Below are positions 55,001-63,250 of a DNA stretch of 64,000 nucleotides, one piece after another (position 1 is the stretch's first letter; every line of letters starts with the position of its first letter). Source of the stretch: Tetranychus cinnabarinus (Eukaryota; Arthropoda; Arachnida; Trombidiformes; Tetranychidae); contig WHVY01000001.1 of assembly GCA_022266195.1 (NCBI GenBank), forward strand, positions 18,414,001-18,478,000. Direction: 5' to 3'. Below the pieces are notes generated by a model. It was given only the letters and a program-made list of their open reading frames with translations, made no database searches and was not told the origin of the DNA. Both the position numbers and the translations under genes were made by a program.

Positions 55001-56106
55001 CAAACGTGCTACATATCCGACACAGAACTTTTAGTCTAATTAATCATTTTCTTGATTTCTTACTTGATTATCCATGAACTTTTTTATCTCGATTCACTTT
55101 CGATTCTAATGTTAACAGGTTGAAAAGTGAACCTTTTACTTTGATCAGTTTAACTTGTGTTCTTGAGACTCTCAACTATTATGACTATTAGTGCTTAAGT
55201 GAATAATCAAAGAAAGAAAAAAGTTTCACAATCAAATGAACCTTTTACCAAGTCTAAAAAAAGAAAAAATCTTTAGGCATTCTACAGGTGAGAACATTTC
55301 AAGAAACATTAGATTTAATGATTATCATTGCAAAACAAAAAACTCATGATAGGAAACAATAGAACTTAGATTTGATGAACATAAAGAAATAAATCAAGTG
55401 TTAATTTTCTCATGATTCAGTGTCCAATATTGAGTTAATGGTTCCATCTGTTAATTGATGAAATTTTCTTTTTTTATTCTTCATTGATTTTCGACAGACA
55501 AAAGATGCTCACCAACAACACCAAAGTCTGAGTAAGTAAATTGATTGAGGATAATTTTTATTGTGACTATTGAATCTGTAAAGCTGCTAATCAACAAATC
55601 ATTAATCTAATTTTCGAATCAACAGAAGCATTGGATTAGACGAGAATGGAATCGAGTCCAACTGTTTGACCAATGAAGAGCCAAACATGATTACAAGTGT
55701 TAAAAGTAATGTACAACTGAATTGATTTGTTTCATACAGAGAAATGAAAACACGATTAACATGCAATCTTTTTGTAAATTTTTTTACAGTTGACGACTTT
55801 GAAGACGAACCATGCATGCATCAAAACTATAATTTATCAACTATGGAATTCAATGGTACTATCATGAATTTATCTGGAACTTTTGGTGAAATACAGCTTT
55901 ACCATGAAAATGATGAAGTTGATGAGGAGGAAAAAAGTTATTCAAATTTGACCAGCCCAGATGATCCATTGAGAACGGCCATCATTTTCACAAAAAGACC
56001 AACTTGCATCATTAAATCAGTACAATATCCTGAAGACTATAGCATTGAAAATGGCATTGTTTTGTCCTATGATAGATGCAAAGATTTCGACAAAATTGAG
56101 CTCTAA
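25015..56106 (+). CDS. Sidestep-like immunoglobulin-superfamily adhesion receptor
   Basis: Thirteen exons with agreeing phases give 837 residues: 25015-25087, 25183-25518, 29911-30021, 38037-38240, 38405-38716, 41500-41585, 43503-43701, 44809-45150, 53679-53972, 54089-54214, 55498-55531, 55626-55705 and 55790-56106. Order: signal peptide (PTIGILLVNFIGLVSS); V-type Ig1 (LPCNITP, IMWYREDTATPIYTID, DNGVYRCRVDF); Ig2 over exons 3-4 (INITCKVIGG, PRPEISWEQNG); Ig3 (ELTCSCKG, IKWYKDEG); Ig4 (LFECNTQ, GYYSCSASN); Ig5 (LECQV, IYCKANNEIG); FN3 (GPPEAPTNCT, IYSANILGES); TM segment (FFCALITILATIFMVL); and a 150-residue acidic tail. Five Ig plus one FN3, and the wording of Ig1-Ig2, are those of the Drosophila sidestep family, neuronal or muscle surface ligands for Beat receptors in axon guidance. 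The exact paralogue is not assigned. The introns host transposons and nested genes. The least certain parts are the acceptor of exon 8 (weak pyrimidine tract) and short exons 11-12. Confidence 0.85.
25519..27497 (+). other. Sidestep-like intron 2, left part
   Basis: AT-rich intron sequence up to the mariner insertion. No ORF, repeat copy or splice pattern recognised. Confidence 0.5.
27498..29036 (+). mobile_element. Mariner/Tc1-superfamily element, complete ends
   Basis: 1539 bp between TA dinucleotides (27496-27497 and 29037-29038, the typical TA target duplication). Ends are CAGGGTGTTAGAAAATC and its complement GATTTTCTAACACCC, with one mismatch near the tip and about 32 bp of terminal inverted repeat reaching AGCTGTTTGAA. 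It carries one transposase gene in forward orientation, inserted in sense within intron 2 of the sidestep-like gene. Confidence 0.9.
27842..28927 (+). CDS. Mariner-like transposase with a catalytic Asp-to-Asn change
   Basis: From ATG 27842 the frame is open for 361 residues; the longer upstream frame is not needed. The N-terminal 110 residues form the helix-turn-helix region (GVTRNAAEVQRRL, then GRPATAFTPEN as the AT-hook-like linker and CAAELNVNVQTVWRIL). The DDE/D domain follows: D161 in WFTDECHVYL, a second position in WWQQNGATAHRT, and D297 in SPDLNPCDFFLWG. In relatives the second motif reads QQDGA, so the second catalytic Asp is Asn249 here. With the frame otherwise complete, this single change should abolish cutting. 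The protein would still be able to bind its inverted repeats if expressed. Confidence 0.9.
   Translation: MSTRIPANQRLFIVCHYGVTRNAAEVQRRLSKQWPNATVPHATSIVNLWEKFERTGSIKDDLAGNVGRPATAFTPENTEKVKEYFRKKSKPTIRKCAAELNVNVQTVWRILHENLRFKAYKITVVQLLKEHDKMRRIEFAQKMLQKMDGHEIDPKKIWFTDECHVYLHGAVNKQNYRIWGSSNPYEKVERPLHPEYVTVWMGISAQGYIGPYFFDSTVTGNAYNQMLEREILPTLRSKNQVGGYWWQQNGATAHRTRDVKNTVRGYFQDRIIGLGFETEDGQEITWPPYSPDLNPCDFFLWGAMKDHIFRQAPKTLNQIKNLIKNYAESLTQGTVERVMDNFVERLRLVDQMDGNHFENIV
29039..29910 (+). other. Sidestep-like intron 2, right part
   Basis: Contains two diverged copies of a segment of about 50 bp (29085-29140 and 29395-29450) sharing AAAATCTCTGAAGTCAGAAA/AAAATCTCTGAACTCAGAAA. No gene seen. Confidence 0.5.
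30022..31716 (+). other. Sidestep-like intron 3, left part
   Basis: AT-rich intron sequence without recognisable genes or repeats. Confidence 0.5.
31717..32159 (+). CDS. Candidate short secreted peptide gene, two exons
   Basis: Exon 1 (31717-31771) codes MVPTIKLLFWITLCYLLK, a good signal peptide, ending at a GTAATG donor. A second frame is open from about 31962 to TAA at 32157-32159 and ends RPSCFY, with two cysteines (SQWCQYKHV and RPSCFY). To join in phase, the intron must use the acceptor CCAAG at 31968. The stronger CTCAG seven bases earlier would give a stop after about 20 codons. The predicted product is about 83 residues; a short Cys-containing C-terminus suggests a peptide precursor, but no family is recognised. 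It is nested in intron 3 of the sidestep-like gene. Chance frames are possible. Confidence 0.3.
32160..34129 (+). other. Sidestep-like intron 3, middle part
   Basis: No gene or repeat recognised in this stretch. Confidence 0.5.
34130..34560 (+). promoter_or_regulatory. Conserved micropeptide promoter (copy 5, diverged)
   Basis: Aligns with the cluster promoters: ATTTGCTCTTAAGTAAATGTCAT, GAGCATATTGTGTTAAAATGTCAC, a TGAGTCAAC site at about 34414, and TATAAAAG at 34455-34462. Most of the palindrome upstream of the TATA box has decayed here. Confidence 0.65.
34561..34692 (+). CDS. Secreted single-cysteine micropeptide, copy 5 (diverged, nested in intron)
   Basis: 43 residues: signal peptide (MKSMKLFTIIFFTALIV, then SFSVVSA) and mature HKVYDENGNPYFEKCAGYG. 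It shares with copy 3 the pattern H-x(3-5)-[DE]-x-NG-x(3-5)-K-C-A-G. The leader and mature part differ at many sites from the cluster copies, yet the frame, cysteine and promoter are kept, which suggests selection. AATAAA at 34808. It lies 10 kb from the cluster inside intron 3 of the sidestep-like gene, on the same strand. Confidence 0.7.
   Translation: MKSMKLFTIIFFTALIVSFSVVSAHKVYDENGNPYFEKCAGYG
34693..38036 (+). other. Sidestep-like intron 3, right part
   Basis: The first 350 bp continue the duplicated 3' flank of the micropeptide unit (matching 24300-24660). The remainder is AT-rich intron with no supported gene. Confidence 0.5.
40905..40975. repeat. 13-bp tandem repeat with an inverted copy
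   Basis: TGCACTGGTTACC occurs twice head to tail at 40950-40962 and 40963-40975. GTGCAGGGTAACCA at about 40904-40917 is its inverse with one extra base. This can form a hairpin of 13 or so base pairs. Confidence 0.65.
41195..41252. repeat. Short foldback with GC-rich centre
   Basis: GAAGTTATGAGA and TCTCATAACTTC form perfect 12-bp outer arms around CCCTCGGGCTCCGCCCTCG, by far the most GC-rich 20 bases in this part of the window. Confidence 0.65.
41586..43502 (+). other. Sidestep-like intron 6
   Basis: No gene or repeat recognised. Confidence 0.5.
43702..44808 (+). other. Sidestep-like intron 7
   Basis: No gene or repeat recognised. The last 40 bases before the proposed acceptor are not strongly pyrimidine-rich. 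Confidence 0.5.
46061..46136 (+). repeat. tRNA-like Pol III promoter sequence in the left TIR
   Basis: A-box-like TGGCGTAGTGG (46063-46073), a perfect B-box core GGTTCGAGTC (46107-46116) and then a run of eight T (46129-46136), spaced as in tRNA genes and SINE heads. Stems are not well conserved, so this is a tRNA-derived promoter rather than a tRNA gene. It reads inward into the transposon. Confidence 0.55.
46278..47879 (-). CDS. Tc5/pogo-type DDE transposase
   Basis: 533 residues from ATG 47879, almost the length of the C. elegans Tc5 transposase as I recall it. Residues 1-100 are acidic and Ser-rich. Residues 100-220 hold the DNA-binding helix-turn-helix region (FSVETMKKIVAYYEKYGAKK, then SLNVVGFTAGNSYLRNLKKE). 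The catalytic domain has D259 (NTDQSGF), D374 (LLLQDSWTG) and D412 in the pogo-type signature PPKATKYCQPLDVYFF. A C-terminal cysteine/histidine cluster (TKCSYCCQSLCIKHC) may bind zinc. The frame is intact with all three acidic residues, so it could be active. It would also act on the MITE at 9907-10312, whose tips are identical. Confidence 0.88.
   Translation of the reverse strand: MINPANVLEILNVKCLEEKLFPTTHTLEDVEFSNCLWDLIINKFSGSCEIIEDYYLYDGEHPEDPEEDTDSDTDTEESDRQSSASSYVPSPVKKPRQQLVNEFSVETMKKIVAYYEKYGAKKTFERYSKLNNDSKKIVRIKEFLEKDGNRVSKSSQIKSMVYVKYRANREAFLPVHGYDLKAWALESARSLNVVGFTAGNSYLRNLKKEFRITSRKITKFVTKKIASNEKEIRQSAVDFANTVNIQKENIQFENVWNTDQSGFNYELTSNRTLSDKGEKDTYALVNNVNSLTHSYTIQVLISNAGTLAPKLFICFQEPSGRFGPLVSQKIEQNKPDNVEITCTTSGKMTKNTVGYWVKTCLNPLVKAETLLLQDSWTGQKDLEIFRPHLDNFDYLQIATIPPKATKYCQPLDVYFFRQYKLFTRRFQDAIRCSAGDQAIGRLNDRVFIMKMHSFIYNQFSAPIYRDMLKYAWKASGYDISEDLTSFKSCLQINFDTMLDDCSVEDCELLMFTKCSYCCQSLCIKHCVNPLHLH
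48252..48327 (-). repeat. tRNA-like Pol III promoter sequence in the right TIR
   Basis: Mirror copy of 46061-46136: A box 48325-48315, B box 48281-48272, T run at about 48259-48252 on the minus strand. Also inward-facing, so the two units converge across the element. Confidence 0.55.
48920..49917 (+). other. Sidestep-like intron 8, between elements
   Basis: 49740-49915 resembles 45340-45525, the sequence left of the Tc1-like element (for example TTGCTTTT-TATGCAATCATATCT and ATCTTATTGAT-AAC). The segment is therefore duplicated, and each copy received a different TA-flanked element at the same point. A short piece at 48960-48995 resembles 51160-51195. No gene. Confidence 0.5.
49918..50281. 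mobile_element. TA-flanked MITE of 364 bp
   Basis: Ends TTAGGGGTTTAGGTAAGTCC and its near-complement (GGACTTACCTGAGCCCTAA) continue into GATTCTCGATATG, giving inverted repeats of about 33 bp with three mismatches. It is flanked by TA on both sides (49916-49917 and 50282-50283). No coding capacity. Mariner/Tc1 superfamily judging from the TA target. Confidence 0.8.
50407..51326 (-). CDS. Prokineticin/astakine-like secreted cytokine, paralogue 1
   Basis: Exons 51326-51300, 51100-51004 and 50612-50407 (phases 0 and 1) give 109 residues. The signal peptide spans the first intron (MASKAILLF plus SIMMVMTG). The mature protein has ten cysteines in the prokineticin order: QCYDKDCKEGYCC, then LSCQPLGDPGNFC, then ACPCKSELTC and a last Cys in EICSF. 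Prokineticins and arthropod astakines share this colipase-like fold; astakine promotes blood-cell production in crustaceans, and related folds occur in some venoms. The AVIT start of vertebrate prokineticins is absent, as in astakines. The exon 1 donor (GTATTT) is weak and the least certain part. TATAAAAAG is about 40 bp upstream. The gene lies antisense in intron 8 of the sidestep-like receptor, so the two could be expressed antagonistically. Confidence 0.75.
51327..51560 (-). promoter_or_regulatory. Upstream region shared by the two prokineticin-like genes
   Basis: Similar to 58370-58600 upstream of paralogue 2 (ATTCAGCTAAAAAGCAAACA / ATTCAGTTAAAGAGCAAACA, and a CTATTTAAACAG-TTTTTT stretch). 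TATA-type boxes sit at comparable distances (TATAAAAAG here, TATTTAAAGG for paralogue 2). Confidence 0.5.
51561..53678 (+). other. Sidestep-like intron 8, right part
   Basis: No gene or repeat recognised. Confidence 0.5.
54215..55497 (+). other. Sidestep-like intron 10
   Basis: No gene seen. All of it is duplicated at 59995-61276. The single observed difference between the copies, one A in a run (six at about 55336, five in the other copy), lies here. Confidence 0.6.
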
Positions 56107-57471
56107 ATTAATGTATTCAAACAATTGTGAATGTAACGACCAAGCGCAATGTGAAAGAGATTTTGTAGCAATTTTTATTTTGATAACGCTTCAATTTTTT
56201 TATATGTAAAGTATTAAATCGATATCTTTATATTTGTCAATGAAAATTTTAACCAAAGCTCAGCAATTAAATCCGTTTTTAAATCAAATGTTTTATTTGC
56301 ATACAAATTATGTTACATTGGGTAGTCATACCAATATTGAATATTAAAAGTTACATGCGAACAGCGAAAAATAGGTGTGAGTCTTAGTTGTAAAAACTCA
56401 GTTATTCCATCTATCGACGTATGAGGAAAGCTGAACGAAAGGTGAAAACATATCTAAATGCATATTATTTTAACTCATTTAGATGCTGAATTCTTGATGA
56501 TCTAATGTTGAAAATTATATGTGAACTCACCGAATGGTTAGGCAGCAATTGACAACGCTAGGCAACGTTCGAATGATGAATCTGGAGGAAAAGTTTCTTG
56601 CATAAGATCAAAATCGATAATATTATCTAGTAAAGAGAAATATCCTGATGTGAAAGGTGAATGAATGCATCAATCCCATTAAACATGGATCTCAGCTAAC
56701 AGTTACAATAAAAATAAATATTGTTTACTTGAGAACTTGCAAAATTGTTACAGTTGTTTGTCTTTCAAAAATTGAAATTCTTAAACCAAGATTTGCTCAA
56801 GTAAAACTAGCTTGAGTACCTTGGAGCAAACTCTTACGATCATAAATAAATGAGCACGCAGCGCATTCCTTTTCGCAAAAATTAAGTTTATGGCTCCAAA
56901 TGTAAATGATGATTTGCGACGACTTTCTTCTAATTCAACTTTTTATTCAATTCAATTAACAACACAATACGTATGCAATAATAAATATAGCATCTTGATT
57001 TGATAATCTTATTAATACAACAAGCTGAGCCACGATCATGACTGATCGTAAATTTCTTTTCACTAAATACAGTAAATCCAATCCACATTTGAAGACTTAA
57101 ATTATTGATGAAAAACCATTGTCAATGAGAAAAAATAAAATAAAATCTGGTTCAACAGTTGAGGCAACATATTTTTTACCTAACTCTTTGCTCGAAAAAT
57201 GGTTTTACCTATCCTTCTAATTTAACAATAAACCAACAATCAACCTGAACCAAAAAATTTTTCCCCCAAAGTCAATGATAAAAGATACGGATTCTGCATT
57301 TTTTCCCCTACCCTGTTTAAACGCTAATTTCTCAGGTACCTGAATTCCGATAAAGTTCAGAGTATTTTTCGTGGATGTAGTTTAATCATGACTTTCAGGC
57401 TGTGAAAAAAATTTCTTTAGAATCCTTTTAGTTTGGCCACAATCTTTACACAAAAATTTCATGTTTTGACT
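56107..57471. other. Intergenic between the two convergent genes
   Basis: 3' flanks of the sidestep-like gene (plus) and prokineticin-like paralogue 2 (minus). 57030-57420 has weak similarity to 21850-22270. No gene. Confidence 0.5.
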
Positions 57472-58328
57472 TTATATATGGTATAGATAATCATCAATGG
57501 AAAAAGCATCGACTGTTCCATTGGGATGGCTACATGTGGGACGTTGCCTTGCAAATACAACTTCAGATGATGGCTCCTTGCATGTGCCTTCGAGTTTGCA
57601 AGGACAAAAAAACTGGTGATATGTATTTTCTGGTCGACATTCCGATCCAGGATCACCCTTGTTTACACATGCGTTTCCCCCTATAACTATAGAAAGATTC
57701 ACAGTTATTTTGAGATCAGACAATGGCGTTAATGAATTAGGATGGTCTATACAGTTTGTCAAAGATTCAATACATTTAAATCTAATACACCTAATACACT
57801 TTCTATTGTAAGATACTTATTGCTACAGAAGGCGTCAAGAGTAAAAGAATACAAGCTTAAAAGGATGTATGTAGCAGCAAAATATTAAATATCACTACAC
57901 TTAATGTCATAAAATTTCATTCGCAGTATAATCTCCAATCTGGAGCATATAAAACTAATACTTACCACCGGCGCAACACTGGTCCGGGTTACAATCTTGG
58001 TCTCTTTCGCACGTTTTACCAAGACCTACTGCCAGCAAGTTACACTGCAACATAAAAGGCAATTGTTAAACGGGGAAATCGAAGAAGCATATATGCAATT
58101 TTTTCGTGAGGTGAGGTGAGGTGAGAAACGAGAGAATGCATTGTGACAATGCATTGGTATGTCGAGCTTTCAACATTGTCTTGACAGACTTCTCTAATGG
58201 TTAATATAGAATATATTCCTCGTAATGAAGGCATAATAAAATTTCATACTTTTACTACAAAAATTCAGATATTGCATACTTACAGTCAGGATAGACAACA
58301 AGAAAAAACGAAGTACCAAACTTGCCAT
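57472..58328 (-). CDS. Prokineticin/astakine-like secreted cytokine, paralogue 2
   Basis: Exons 58328-58284, 58044-57966 and 57686-57472 with GTAAGT donors and phases 0 and 1 give 112 residues. Signal peptide MASLVLRFFLLSILT continues into CNLLAVG. Ten cysteines in the mature part follow the family spacing: KTCERDQDCNPDQCC (identical C-x5-C-x4-CC to vertebrate prokineticins, including CERD), then NACVNKGDPGSEC, FCPCKLEGTC and TCSHPNGTVD. The NGTV sequence near the end is shared with paralogue 1 (FANGTVPD). Secreted, probably a haemocyte- or tissue-acting cytokine, by family inference. It is convergent with the sidestep-like gene, 1.4 kb away. A second copy in the tandem duplicate begins beyond the window. 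Confidence 0.82.
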
Positions 58329-59875
58329 TATTTAGCAATAAAAACACTACTGAACTACTGATGAAATTTGTAAGAATAAAACGACTGATGCAAAACGAGA
58401 ATTGTAACTGTTGAGAAAGGATGTCAGTTTTCGCCTTTAAATACTTCTCTTCCCAGTAATCGTAAAATTCAGTTAAAGAGCAAACAAACCTAGATAGAAT
58501 TATTCATTGCTATTTAAACAGGTTTTTTTGTGAAAACACAACATTATGTGTTAAATATATGACTTTATCACTAGAAACTTTTTCGCTACTAGGCATAATA
58601 TTATTCAGTTAATCTTGCTTATTTAACTTTCCTATGGCAGATTTTTTACATTAACTGGACAATGATTCTCATTCTTCGGATATCGGGTGAATTATTCGAC
58701 ATAAAAATACCAAAAAGTAAGTTTCAAAGGCTGCAATTAGGAAACCAATTTTACTCTTTGCCCTCTACCCAACTCAAGTTATGCAGCTAGCTTAATTTTG
58801 CTATTGTGCATCAAATTGATTCATTCAAATGAAACTTTATTAGGTTTTAACAGGTTGAATAGTTAGTTTGCCTAATCGAAGCAAATACAAGTAATTTGAC
58901 ATAAAATAGAAAAAAATAAGTATCTGCTGTTTAAATTCTGCGAGTCGTTTGCTATCACCTCATTTTTTGTAGAACTTCATGAATCGGAAGTAGGTGGATT
59001 AGAAATGCTAATTCGTCGAATAGTTACTTTAACTCACTTTTGAATTGATCAATCGATGTTTAATTTAGTTAAATTAAACAATAAATGACAGCATTAGGTG
59101 TAAATGGCAGAGCATTATTTGAACACTTGTTTAGAGGAACTCAAATTTGAGCCAAGCATCAATTTTATTAGTCTTTATATCAGTCAATAAAATTAGCTAA
59201 ATTTAATTTTTCAATTAGCTGAGGCTTTTTGTGTCACAAAAACTCAACTATTTTCAAATTAAGATGAACTAATTTCATGAAAAGGGCATTGAAAACCACG
59301 TATGATCTTAACAAAAATTATTGAGGATGTGTGTGAGTCTGCAAAAAGTCAAAACTGGCCAGTAGAATATTAATATTAATAGATAAAAGTAGAGTGTGTT
59401 ACGTTTGTGATTCTCAACTTGGACTCTGCAATCATAACTCTTGTAGATCAACAGAAAGTAAGTTTCATTTCACTTTCAATAAAATTATTATAGATAACTG
59501 AACTCTTTAAAAGGATCTGAGTGTAGCTGAACATAATAAATTTGCAGATTATTGCACTTTCAAACAATATTTGAAGATGCCTCTACTCTTACAGCAATAT
59601 GTTTACAATATGTATATAACTATGAAAATGATTGCATTCTCAGGAATCAAACCCAACTTAAATCAACTAAACATTTTGCATTCATGTAATAATTTGATTG
59701 CAATAAAATTCATTAATACATAGACATGTGGATACATTACTGGTTTGCATTGAACATGCAATAAGATCTCTGTTGAGTTATCAAAGCCATAAAAAAGCAT
59801 AATTGTTAACAGTGAGATTTTTTACCAATTATTTAAATTTTCTATTAAGCGACTGAATCATGCTTGCCACTGACC
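58329..59875. other. Upstream flank of prokineticin-like paralogue 2, to the duplication joint
   Basis: The proximal 300 bp contain the shared promoter-like sequence. The rest is AT-rich without genes. It contains the right end of the first duplication unit at 59875. Confidence 0.5.
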
Positions 59876-61885
59876 TGGCGAAGAACCTTCAACTGAATCT
59901 TTTTACAAAATATCGATAAGCTTTTTCTGTGCCTTGATCACTATTTTGGCTACAATTTTCATGGTCTTACGCTTCTGCTTATTCAAAGATAAAGGTGAGT
60001 TGCGAATAGCATTTACTTATTATCAATGCATTCTTAATATGAATAGTTTACAAACGGTCTTTCATTTATTCAACTTTCAAGAACTGAACACTTCTTTTGA
60101 TTGAATAATCTTTAAGCAATAAATGTTGCTATTATTTCACTACTAATTCAAAAACAATGAGTAAACTGAATCAAATAAAATGATGAATTATTGCATTAAC
60201 ATTTAATGGTTGAATAAAGAGTAAAAAAGAAGAGCAAAAAATATATTCTCGAACAGCGGCACATGATTAATGATTAAATTTTCATTCAGATAATTACATG
60301 TTGCATTCAATGCTTTCATCTAAGCGACAATTATCACCATGAAAAGAGTAAACTTACAGGTTAAAATTGCATCCACCTGAGTTGAAAAAGTGAGTTGAGG
60401 AATATTAATGGTAATTTCGAGACACATTTTAATTTTTGGTTCTAATTTGCGAATGTGTAAAAGCCAAAATTAGACATAATCCAGCCGATTTACGATGAGA
60501 TATTCAACTACAGATTACAACATAAGCATCGCCATCTTTTGAGAAAGGGTTCAACTTTGACTCGTCTTATTATCGTATAAACTAGATGCAAGAATACTGT
60601 GTTTGACTCATTCAGAAACGAAAGTTTCCGTAGAGTAAGTTAGAGATGGCAACTTGATTAATATTAGGCTGACGCTAATTTTTCACGTAAAAGTAATCGA
60701 AGTAAACTGAATTTTTCCGGGTTCGTAAACAACATCAGGCTTCATACTGTCCTAAATCTGGATCTGGATCTGTATCATTGCAAACGTGCTACATATCCGA
60801 CACAGAACTTTTAGTCTAATTAATCATTTTCTTGATTTCTTACTTGATTATCCATGAACTTTTTTATCTCGATTCACTTTCGATTCTAATGTTAACAGGT
60901 TGAAAAGTGAACCTTTTACTTTGATCAGTTTAACTTGTGTTCTTGAGACTCTCAACTATTATGACTATTAGTGCTTAAGTGAATAATCAAAGAAAGAAAA
61001 AAGTTTCACAATCAAATGAACCTTTTACCAAGTCTAAAAAAAGAAAAAATCTTTAGGCATTCTACAGGTGAGAACATTTCAAGAAACATTAGATTTAATG
61101 ATTATCATTGCAAAACAAAAACTCATGATAGGAAACAATAGAACTTAGATTTGATGAACATAAAGAAATAAATCAAGTGTTAATTTTCTCATGATTCAGT
61201 GTCCAATATTGAGTTAATGGTTCCATCTGTTAATTGATGAAATTTTCTTTTTTTATTCTTCATTGATTTTCGACAGACAAAAGATGCTCACCAACAACAC
61301 CAAAGTCTGAGTAAGTAAATTGATTGAGGATAATTTTTATTGTGACTATTGAATCTGTAAAGCTGCTAATCAACAAATCATTAATCTAATTTTCGAATCA
61401 ACAGAAGCATTGGATTAGACGAGAATGGAATCGAGTCCAACTGTTTGACCAATGAAGAGCCAAACATGATTACAAGTGTTAAAAGTAATGTACAACTGAA
61501 TTGATTTGTTTCATACAGAGAAATGAAAACACGATTAACATGCAATCTTTTTGTAAATTTTTTTACAGTTGACGACTTTGAAGACGAACCATGCATGCAT
61601 CAAAACTATAATTTATCAACTATGGAATTCAATGGTACTATCATGAATTTATCTGGAACTTTTGGTGAAATACAGCTTTACCATGAAAATGATGAAGTTG
61701 ATGAGGAGGAAAAAAGTTATTCAAATTTGACCAGCCCAGATGATCCATTGAGAACGGCCATCATTTTCACAAAAAGACCAACTTGCATCATTAAATCAGT
61801 ACAATATCCTGAAGACTATAGCATTGAAAATGGCATTGTTTTGTCCTATGATAGATGCAAAGATTTCGACAAAATTGAGCTCTAA
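59876..61885 (+). pseudogene. Headless duplicate of the sidestep-like 3' exons
   Basis: Contains exon 10 without its first seven bases and splice acceptor (59876-59994), and complete copies of exon 11 (61277-61310), 12 (61405-61484) and 13 (61569-61885). There is no signal peptide, Ig domain or promoter, so no receptor can be made from it alone. It could serve as alternative terminal exons for the upstream gene, but they would encode the same tail. Confidence 0.8.
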
Positions 61886-63250
61886 ATTAATGTATTCAAA
61901 CAATTGTGAATGTAACGACCAAGCGCAATGTGAAAGAGATTTTGTAGCAATTTTTATTTTGATAACGCTTCAATTTTTTTATATGTAAAGTATTAAATCG
62001 ATATCTTTATATTTGTCAATGAAAATTTTAACCAAAGCTCAGCAATTAAATCCGTTTTTAAATCAAATGTTTTATTTGCATACAAATTATGTTACATTGG
62101 GTAGTCATACCAATATTGAATATTAAAAGTTACATGCGAACAGCGAAAAATAGGTGTGAGTCTTAGTTGTAAAAACTCAGTTATTCCATCTATCGACGTA
62201 TGAGGAAAGCTGAACGAAAGGTGAAAACATATCTAAATGCATATTATTTTAACTCATTTAGATGCTGAATTCTTGATGATCTAATGTTGAAAATTATATG
62301 TGAACTCACCGAATGGTTAGGCAGCAATTGACAACGCTAGGCAACGTTCGAATGATGAATCTGGAGGAAAAGTTTCTTGCATAAGATCAAAATCGATAAT
62401 ATTATCTAGTAAAGAGAAATATCCTGATGTGAAAGGTGAATGAATGCATCAATCCCATTAAACATGGATCTCAGCTAACAGTTACAATAAAAATAAATAT
62501 TGTTTACTTGAGAACTTGCAAAATTGTTACAGTTGTTTGTCTTTCAAAAATTGAAATTCTTAAACCAAGATTTGCTCAAGTAAAACTAGCTTGAGTACCT
62601 TGGAGCAAACTCTTACGATCATAAATAAATGAGCACGCAGCGCATTCCTTTTCGCAAAAATTAAGTTTATGGCTCCAAATGTAAATGATGATTTGCGACG
62701 ACTTTCTTCTAATTCAACTTTTTATTCAATTCAATTAACAACACAATACGTATGCAATAATAAATATAGCATCTTGATTTGATAATCTTATTAATACAAC
62801 AAGCTGAGCCACGATCATGACTGATCGTAAATTTCTTTTCACTAAATACAGTAAATCCAATCCACATTTGAAGACTTAAATTATTGATGAAAAACCATTG
62901 TCAATGAGAAAAAATAAAATAAAATCTGGTTCAACAGTTGAGGCAACATATTTTTTACCTAACTCTTTGCTCGAAAAATGGTTTTACCTATCCTTCTAAT
63001 TTAACAATAAACCAACAATCAACCTGAACCAAAAAATTTTTCCCCCAAAGTCAATGATAAAAGATACGGATTCTGCATTTTTTCCCCTACCCTGTTTAAA
63101 CGCTAATTTCTCAGGTACCTGAATTCCGATAAAGTTCAGAGTATTTTTCGTGGATGTAGTTTAATCATGACTTTCAGGCTGTGAAAAAAATTTCTTTAGA
63201 ATCCTTTTAGTTTGGCCACAATCTTTACACAAAAATTTCATGTTTTGACT
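61886..63250. other. Intergenic, duplicate of 56107-57471
   Basis: Identical copy of the convergent intergenic region; no gene. Confidence 0.6.

Larger units (their letters stand above)
54096..59875 (+). repeat. Tandem duplication, first unit (5780 bp)
   Basis: Starts inside the transmembrane exon (TGGCGAAGAACC) and runs through the end of the sidestep-like gene and the whole prokineticin-like gene to 59875. It is repeated from 59876 on. The joint shows only the shared TGGCG sequence at the boundary. Confidence 0.9.
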
